The position numbers were made by a program, and so were the translations under genes. 64,000 nt of DNA from Nicotiana tabacum (lineage: Eukaryota > Streptophyta > Magnoliopsida > Solanales > Solanaceae). Location of the stretch: positions 52,878,730 through 52,942,729 of the forward strand of contig NC_134103.1 in the NCBI RefSeq assembly GCF_000715075.1. Reading direction: 5' to 3'. Within the stretch, counting starts at the first letter, position 1. Every line of letters begins with the position of its first letter. The notes beneath the pieces are model-generated. The model saw nothing but the letters and a program-made list of their open reading frames with translations, was not told the origin of the DNA and made no database searches. Shown one piece after another: positions 57,061-64,000 of the stretch.

Positions 57061-58175
57061 CCCTTGTGATGGACACCTTAGTGCACTTTAGCATTGGCCC
57101 CTTGGGGACGTCGACTCCACCAATGATCATGTTAATGATGTTCTGAGGTTCCTTTTGTTCGGTCTATTTGTTGGAGTCCCTATTCTTGAAGTGATTTTTG
57201 GCTCAATCACTCAGAAATTCTTGGAGGTGCCCGTAATTGATTAATCGGGCTACTTCTTCTCTTAGTTATCGGCAGTCCTCGGTTATGTGGCCATGAGTTC
57301 CATGATACTTACACATCAGGTTAGGGTCTCTATGGGTAGGGTCAAATTACAATGGCCGAGGCTACTTGTTATCTTTGATGCGTTCGATGGTAGATACGAT
57401 GCTGGCAGCATCGACACTAAATTTATATTACGATAATATCGGTGCCTCTCTGGCCCCGAGTGGCGTGTCGAAACTGTTTTTACTCATGGGTCCCCAACTA
57501 TTGTGGCCTCGATCGCTCTTTTTTTTTCATTCTTCGCAAGGTTACGCCCGGATCCGCTACCCCTTCGATCTGCGCTATACGGTTGATACTGATCTCTATT
57601 CCGTCTTGGTTCATGATCGATGACTCTTTTAGACCTGTCATTAGCTCTGAAGGGATAAACGGATCCGAATGGGGGCCCGAGCTGATCATCCTCGACTCTG
57701 ATTTTTGATTGTTACCTATTATGAACGTCAGCCTAAGTTACCGCCGGGCACTCTATCAAATTTTGTTTCAGCTGCTGTGAAGCCAATGAGCTTTGGGGGT
57801 TGAGTCCTTGCGTGAATGCCTTACTCTTTGTTTTACTTTGAAAAGGTCTGATTTTCTGGCCGCGACATTCATGGCCCCGGCGTGAGCTTTTACAAAGGCA
57901 TCTGCAAGCATAGCAAATGAATTAATGGAATTAGGGGGTAAGTTTTGATACCATATCATTGTCCCTTTCGATAGGGTTTCTCCGAACTTTTTCAGAAAAA
58001 CTAACTCAATTTCATCATCTTCTAAGATGTTTCACTTGATGGAACACGTGTAGGAGGTCACTTGTTCATTTGGATCTATGGTTCTGTTATACTTTAGAAT
58101 TTCGGGCATACAGAACTTCTTCGGGATTGGTTTCGGTGCCGCGCTCGGGGGGGAAAGGCTTTTGGACAAATTTCT
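57061..58175 (-). pseudogene. gag of Tat copy C, N-terminally truncated
   Basis: The minus strand begins at about 58175 with a Pro-rich stretch and KFCMPEILKYNRTIDPNEQV, then the capsid-like segment MIWYQNLPPNSINSFAMLAD and FVKAHAGAMNVAARKSDLFK (57830-57959). An Arg/Asn-rich, charged linker covers about 57480-57680. The zinc knuckle CKYHGTHGHITEDC lies at 57268-57310, and a segment QNIINMIIGGVDVP-like precedes PR at about 57110. The gene is broken by frameshifts. At its N-terminus it is fused to copy B, so the 5' part and LTR of copy C are missing. Confidence 0.85.
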
Positions 58176-58379
58176 TGTTTGTCTGTTTCAGAATCCCCTA
58201 CATTTACTGGCTCGGTTTCTTCCAGATTGGACATTGGTTTGTTCTCAAAATTCTCTACTTACCCGACAATTTCCTCGGGTATTACATCATTTTCCCAATC
58301 TTCTGAATCATTATCATCATGTTGCATTGTCTCATTACATGTCACAGTTGTAGATTGAACCAGATAGGTAATAATTACA
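58176..58379 (-). pseudogene. RT-side exon stub of Ogre-like copy B
   Basis: Starts at the intron acceptor and reads TVTCNETMQH...NDSEDWENDVIPEEIVG, matching 13790-13890 of copy A, then GDSETDK before ending at about 58176 against gag of copy C. The remaining RT and integrase are absent. Confidence 0.75.
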
Positions 58380-58565
58380 CTGAAAAAAATGTTGAAAGAT
58401 AATAATATAAATAAACAAAAAGCAATGATGCATTAATTAAAACTTAAAAACTGTCAGACAAATACGACTCGATGTCTCGAGCAGTTATTTCAAAACGAAA
58501 TACTAAAATGTCTTAAATGCCATAAAACAATTTAAAGCAAATCATGCTAGTTCTACCAAACCTAC
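58380..58565 (-). other. Predicted PR-RT intron of copy B
   Basis: On the minus strand GTAGGTTTGG at 58565 and TTTCAACATTTTTTTCAG ending at 58380 bound 186 bp of T-rich sequence. Position and both ends match the intron of copy A, with coding similarity on both sides. A stop codon occurs within the intron shortly after the donor in each copy. Confidence 0.75.
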
Positions 58566-59640
58566 CTAGGTGCTCGGTGAGCCCGAGGTAGTGCAGCGGT
58601 CCAGTTCTTGAGAACAGCTCCATCTCCCACTGTCTGGATAGCAAGGTCTTCCTCCTCCTCCAAGATTGCACTGCAGTCCATATCTTCCTCATTCCGAGAT
58701 AGGCTCCTCATGCCTTCTAAGATCTCATCTACTTCAAAACCCCAAATCACATCGGCCTGAAGGAATGTTTGGTGTAGCGGTGGTATGGGTTGAGGTAATG
58801 GGTAGGGGAAATCCTGCCATGGTGGTGTCCAATCATTATATTCTTGTGCAGTGTATTCGTTCCCGAGACCAAAGGGTGTGCCCTGAGTGCGTGGTCATAT
58901 TGGTTCTGTTATCCCTTGAAGATGAGGACCAAGACCCTTGCCTGGTTCATACCCTAACCATAGCAGCATGCTTAATACCTTGTTGCTCCACTATTGTCCT
59001 TTCTCGACTGTATTTACCTGTTCAATACTTTAAAACGTTTTCCCTTATAATTTCCTTCTGTTCTCAACTACTGGTACGACCTGGTTGGTATGGATAGGAT
59101 TCCTTCCATCCCCAGCCATGTGTATCCATGGGCATCCCAACAATAGATTATAGGTGGCGGATATATCCAACACTTGGAACTCGACATCAAACATGGTCGG
59201 GCCTATCTTCAAATCCAAGTTAATATCTCCAATGGTAGTTCTTTGGACCCATCAAATGCCTTCACGTTTATGCTCCCCATCCGTATTTCCGGTATATCTA
59301 TGCCTAATCTTATTAGCATAGTCAAAGGGCATATGTTCAGACTTGAACCCCCATCAATCAAAACTCGGGCAATGAACTTATATTCATATTGTATGGTGAT
59401 ATGCAGTGCTTATTATGGCTCAAACCTTCCGGTGGTAACTTATCTTCGTGGAAGGTGATCTTGTGAGTCTCCAACACCTGTCCCACCATGTTTTCCATCT
59501 CTCCACTAGTGATTCCAACATGTACGTAGGCTTCACTAAACCTTCATCAAGGCTTTCTTGTGTGCGTCCGAGTTTTGTAACAATGAAGGGATGGAGATTT
59601 GAGAGGGAGTTTTGTTTAGGTGATCAACAATAGAATACTT
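58566..59640 (-). pseudogene. gag end, protease and G-patch-like segment of copy B
   Basis: The minus strand reads the gag C-terminus (SIVDHLNKTPSQISIPSLL, about 59580-59640), then ITIQYEYKFIARVLIDGGSS with the catalytic Asp-Gly-Gly intact (about 59350-59365), LNICPLTMLIRLGIDIPEIR, and ALPREAWT-like sequence broken by frameshifts. GYEPGKGLGPHLQGITEPI (about 58905-58960) is the G-patch-like motif. The frame 58562-58750 ends with DMDCSAILEEEEDLAIQTV and GAVLKNWTAALPRAHRAPR just before the intron. Compared with copy A, the protease Asp is kept here. Frameshifts occur at about 59540, 59230 and 59010. Confidence 0.85.
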
Positions 59641-60309
59641 CCTTGAGTGTACCTTCATTCAAATACCATTAGTACCTGTTTAAGCAATAATGGTCAACAT
59701 GTTGGTACATTTCTCCAAGTAATGCACAAAGCATAAATGTGTCCCTTGGGCTGTGGAAATTCCTTTGGACTTTGGACAAAGATTATCTAAATGGATTAAT
59801 CCGTCACAGGTGTTTAATCCATCTCAGGTTTTAACATGAAGTTGCACATTTAAAATCGGAGTGGGTTTTTAGAATGGTCTAGAATGGTACTCTTAAGGGG
59901 ACTACATGAGAGGAAAATGCACGGGACCGTTGACTGCACTGCTGATCGACTAGTCTACTGCTAATAAGCCTTTATGATTTGACCGGACACTCGTCAAGTG
60001 CCACTATAGTGATAATAGGCACGAGTGGAGTATGATGTTGAAAGCATTATGCCAACTTAATAACATGTAGCCAAGTATTTTACATGGTGAAAGCACATAA
60101 GAGTAGTAAATAATTCGATAAAATGAGCAAGAGAGAAAGCAAAAGAAAAGACAAAGGGAAAACGTTTGCATGGTTTAAAAAAATTCGAGAAACATAATTA
60201 GGGTTTCAAGCAAACAAATGGGGGTGGGGAGAGGTAGGAACATGAATGAAGCCAAATAATTCAATAATCCGCACCAGCAAAATTCTTTATGGTAAGATCC
60301 TAAGTATTT
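59641..60309 (-). other. 5' leader of copy B; ORF1 and most of gag deleted
   Basis: Non-coding sequence between PBS and the gag C-terminus. In copy A the comparable interval holds ORF1 and gag (over 4 kb), so an internal deletion has joined leader to gag end near 59645. No coding segment seen. Confidence 0.6.
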
Positions 60310-60329
60310 CTCCAGCAGAGTCGACATGC
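60310..60329 (-). other. Putative primer-binding site of copy B
   Basis: On the minus strand the LTR end GGCGCGACA is followed by GCATGTCGACTCTGCTGGAG. The phrase CGACTCTGCTGG occurs at the same place in solanaceous Ogre-like elements. I cannot confirm which tRNA (tRNA-Arg is usual for Ogre) without a comparison. Confidence 0.5.
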
Positions 60330-62697
60330 TGTCGCGCCTTGTTTTCTTGCGAAAGCGGGTTTCGACATGTTACAACTCTTTTAAATTGGTACTAAAAGAG
60401 GAGAGTTTCCACCTAACGATTTTAAGGAGCGTTAGGGCACCTATTTTCAAATAACTCTGATTTAAACTAGTCGACGTCACCAAAGATCGGGTAAGGGCTC
60501 AAATTACCTCAAAGAGAAAGGGTTAGGCACTCTTTGAATCCCGCAACGGTGGTTCCCGACCGAATTTTTCACTATGTGGATTATTGAATTATAATTATCC
60601 TTTATGATCATTTCAACTAAAGAAGAGCGGGGAATGCAAACAACTAATTATATTATAGAATGAAACAAGTGGTAAAGGAAATTGCACATATGAAAGAAGT
60701 AGCTTGTCCTCTAAATGGTTGGTACAATCTTTTAAGAATTACAAGATACATCCTAGTTCAATCTAAGTTCAAATAAACAAGTGTACAAGTAGTAACCATA
60801 TATGGAGGGGGGGAGTCCTATATTTTTTAGCCTAATGGATCACCTCGTGGAACATAAATAATACTGCGCAACTCCTTTAAGTATAGGGTTTGCTCATATT
60901 ATTCAGTGGGTATAGACTATTATCTCCTGCTACCCAAACTTATGATCCATGAGGTTTTTGGACCTACTATTTTAGAGGTTTTAGACATACCTTAGGATGC
61001 TCTAAATGAGAAAACTAAGCGTGTACAATCAAAACAAATAGGACATCATATAAGTAACACAGAATGGCTCAAGTACACCTCCTCATACAGACTCGTGTGT
61101 ACGCAACTAATTAGGCAAATAGTTGTTACTCATATTAATTAGGTTCAAGACTAGGTAAGCGGGAAGATATATTAGGCATAGTTGGGATTGTAACATGCCA
61201 AGTTGTTCAAACCGTATCGGCATGGTTTTTATGTGATTAAGTATTTCAACAATTAATGTAAAGTCCTTTAGGCAGGATTTCAAGATGACCAAGTTTAACG
61301 ATGAATTGGGTTTTTAAAAACATAATTCTATTGAATGATCCTATAGCCATGCTTTCTAGGCGTATAATAGCATCCTATAGACATGATTTCTAAATGGTTC
61401 ATATCTGGGTAGCGAAGTTACTAATAGCATTGGTTGCTTGCTTACTTCTATAGGCATGCTTTCTAGGCGGGTCACGTAATGAAAGGAAAATATCAACAAT
61501 AGCAGCATTGAATACTTGAGTTGAGATCCTATAGACATGATATCTAGTAATTGAAAGATATATACCAAAATGAGTAGCATGCCCAAATCCCAGGCTTACA
61601 AGGATAATTAGAGTATACCTGAATCCAATACCCAAGTCCACCAACATATATGGCCAGCACCAAGCCCAAACGAATGAATTACTTGCCCAATTGGATACCA
61701 AATTTAACCAAACAAGTGACAAACTACGCACTAAATTAATTAAACAACCTTTGAAGCCCACACTATTAGTTCTTAAGGCTGTAACTAACAACAATTTTTA
61801 ACAAAAGGCACATAAACATGATTACACTAATTTGGAAGGCACACAAGTGACATATAAGGTAGGTTCATGCTGGTATTTCCATACACAAATTAAAAGTGAC
61901 AGGATTGAATGTCATAAGCTAGAAAACTACTCCAAATAGAGCTTCACAATAAAGCATGATCTAGAATTAGCCTAAAGGACTTTAGACATAGGATTTTAAC
62001 ATTAGGATCTTCATAGAATCATAGACGGGAACAAGTGAAATACAGTCTTCACATGGAAATGTCTAACATGAAAAGCCTTGCATAACAAAACAGGTTGGTG
62101 GACATGGTCTGAAAAAGCAATCACTTAGGTAAGCATGAGAAACTTTAACATGCTGAGTATCAGTCATAGTACAAAAGGTTCAAAAATAATATTAAAACTC
62201 ATGATAAGTAAAAATATATCAACTCCACATTACTAAGACTAGCATGCACTAGGGCTTGAACACATATAGAAGAAGAGGCTAGATATTTAAGTAGCAGGGA
62301 AGCATGTTTGGCTAACAATATGATCAGGAATTAACTCTATGAAAGTATTATGTTGCCCATGAATGATTCAATAGGAATTCGAACACATTCTAAGCATGAA
62401 TTTTTTTATCACAAAAATCTAGAACAAGGCAGAGAAACACTCAGGACACGCAGCAGATGTAAGCATTCAGACGCACACAAACACACTAGGCTAAACATGC
62501 CTAAGAGACCCTGAAATCCTTCACGTTAAACACACGTAATAGGCATATATCAGAGTTAGAATTTAGGCAAGTTCAAATGCTAAAAAATGTATAGAACCAC
62601 AAGAATAATTTAAGAGCAAATAGGGTTACAAACAGATATGACATAAGAGCATATTGATCCACAAATGTTTTAGTGACATAGATATACAGAAAATAAA
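60330..62697 (-). repeat. LTR of Ogre-like copy B, truncated at right
   Basis: On the plus strand it starts TGTCGCGCCTTG and continues with CACCTAACGATTTTAAGG, GGGCACCTATTTTCAA, AGAAAGGGTTAGGCACTC and GGTGGTTCCCGACCGAA, phrases that I know from the 3' end of solanaceous Ogre LTRs. The rest to 62697 is AT-rich and non-coding. It has four copies of CCTATAG(A/G/C)CATG (61340, 61374, 61447, 61528). The upstream end of the LTR is lost where the LTR at 62698 begins. Confidence 0.7.
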
Positions 62698-64000
62698 TGT
62701 TACATCCTGTGCATCCCAAGGTGACATATGATGAATATGAGACTTTTTAATCATGATTTAAATAAGTATAAAGTTATAATATGATTATATATGATTTTTG
62801 GATATTAAATATAAAGTTAGGGGAAAATCGGATTTATGTTGCGGAAAAATGTACTAAAGATTTTCCTTGTAACAAAGCTTTTTGAGTAATATATTTCGTG
62901 TATTATATGATGTATTTTTGGGACATATTATATACCAAATTTAAGGTCTTGGAACATAGTTTCCCACAATCTTAACCGTTAATTCATACGACATCCGGAT
63001 AAAAAGTTATAAGCGTGTGAAGAAGGGCCAATGCTAGGGTTCCAAGCTAGCACCTCTTTGACTATTCAAAAGTGGATATATATTTATATGCCTTATGTCA
63101 TGTTTTTCTTCATTTATCTAGAGACCACGAACAAAGGACACCTATAAATGTATCGTTAAGCTCTCTACAAGGGTTTCAAAAAGGATTAACATCTCGGGTA
63201 TGAGATCAAGAAGCGATAACATTAGAACGATCCCTACGACGTAAGTATCATTATACCATCTCTCTTTTTCTTTGTAGTTTGTGTTTTGGAAGGTACTTCA
63301 TGGTTAAGAAAATACCTAATTTCTGTATTTAAGCTTTTTAAATATCAAGGAAGGTTGATAAATCTGTTTCTTAATAGTTAGAACTCACAGGACGGTGATC
63401 GGAAGCCGTGAGTTCGATATATTCTACTTGTAGTGGACTGTTTTGGAGTCCACTCGTATTGGCTTCCTCTGCTAATGATTTATGGAGTTTGTCAGGATAA
63501 AGGGCTTGGAGAAATGCCACATATGGTAGGGCAGTGGGTTGGTCGCTCGTCGTTGCAATTCAGGCTAATTGATAACTTGTTGATTGGGTGTGTTATGGTA
63601 AATTTGGGTTTTTTGTTGTATTAAACGTCACGAATTGTAGTTAGGTTGTTTTTGAGTTGCTGATTGTATTGTGTAGCTATCTCCCCTAAAGTAGGCTTAA
63701 GGAAGCAGTAAAATCAAGGTAAATGCTGCCCGTTTTGTTACAGATTAAGTTACTTTTGTTATATAAATGAGATAGTCATTCGTAGCTTGACAATAGCTTC
63801 AGTATCGTTGTTGTAGATTAAGGTGTAGTGAGCTGAGTTTAGCATTGTTATTGGACATATTTCTATAAGGAATGTTAAGGCTATCCTTTCTTTCCTTTTG
63901 GCATGATCCATATGATACAACGAAACAAACAGACACGCAACTTTCACAAATGGCTCTATTCTTAGAAGTACTAGGGTTGTCTATGTTCTTGATTCCGCAT
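62698..64000 (+). repeat. LTR resembling family T, plus strand, cut by window end
   Basis: Starts TGTTACATCCTGTGCATCC at 62698, the same kind of start as family T (TGTTACACCCC). The segment 63480-63570 (TATGGAGTTTG ... GAGAAATGCCAC ... GGTAGGGCAGTGGGTTGG) matches the reverse complement of the family T units, for example around 20180-20250, and ACTAGGGTTGTC near 63970 also matches. Similarity is moderate, so it is a diverged member or sister family. A GTAAGTATC...TTTGTAG stretch at 63241-63279 resembles a small intron, probably by chance. Confidence 0.7.

Noticed and set aside
57366..57708. Plus-strand frames of 85-88 codons
   Set aside because: They are antisense to the charged linker of the copy C gag, which is on the minus strand next to a clear zinc knuckle.
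63241..63279. Mini-intron GTAAGT...TTTGTAG
   Set aside because: Only about 39 bp, too short for a plant intron, and inside an LTR without coding sequence.

Overview
This window is a block of plant nuclear heterochromatin made almost entirely of nested, decayed LTR retrotransposons. I see no intact host gene, tRNA, rRNA, CRISPR array or bacterial-type operon. The retroelement families (Ogre/Tat elements with a spliced PR-RT intron and a DUF7745-like ORF1, Tekay/Del-type chromoviruses, an Athila-like LTR) match what I know from Solanaceae. Nicotiana is my best guess, from recognition of repeat families rather than from a diagnostic gene.

Layout. 1-2872: minus-strand Tat/Ogre gag-PR fragment (copy A'), an inverted partner of a plus-strand copy further right. 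2873-4701: unresolved sequence with a TATA-like box, then a minus-strand Pro/Gln-rich and coiled-coil ORF remnant. 4702-7840: 3' non-coding end and LTR (6484-7840) of an Athila-like element, plus strand. 7841-18493: plus-strand Tat/Ogre copy A: leader, ORF1, gag, protease with G-patch-like motif, intron (13574-13774), then an RT-integrase region whose RNase H part is deleted in frame, and a 3' region with a 1-kb minisatellite.

18494-37449: a minus-strand non-autonomous element, 'family T'. Its 3' end has been amplified into a tandem array of ~2.23-kb units (18494-29317). Every unit joins about 780 bp of internal sequence to the last ~1.45 kb of the LTR through the same deletion junction. A single full internal region (29318-32670), a tRNA-Met-type PBS and the complete 5' LTR (32686-37449) follow. 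That LTR carries a nested solo LTR (33746-35889).

37450-38706: 3' part of a LINE, minus strand. 38707-47837: minus-strand Tekay-like chromovirus truncated in RNase H. Its gag is interrupted by a second solo LTR (40866-43854) with a perfect 5-bp target-site duplication; its PBS and 5' LTR (45042-47837) are present. 48581-58175: minus-strand Tat element (copy C) with gag, PR, RT, RNase H, aRNH and IN, plus an intron-containing additional ORF in antisense; its integrase zinc finger is split by a 1357-bp LTR-like insertion. 58176-62697: minus-strand Ogre-like copy B (RT stub, intron, PR, leader, PBS, LTR). 62698-64000: plus-strand LTR resembling family T, cut by the window edge.

Every coding region carries stops, frameshifts, lost catalytic residues or deletions, so nothing here looks autonomously active. 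Of most interest are the 2.23-kb LTR-derived tandem array, CpG-rich palindromic motif clusters at corresponding places in three different LTR families, and the in-frame RT-integrase fusion.
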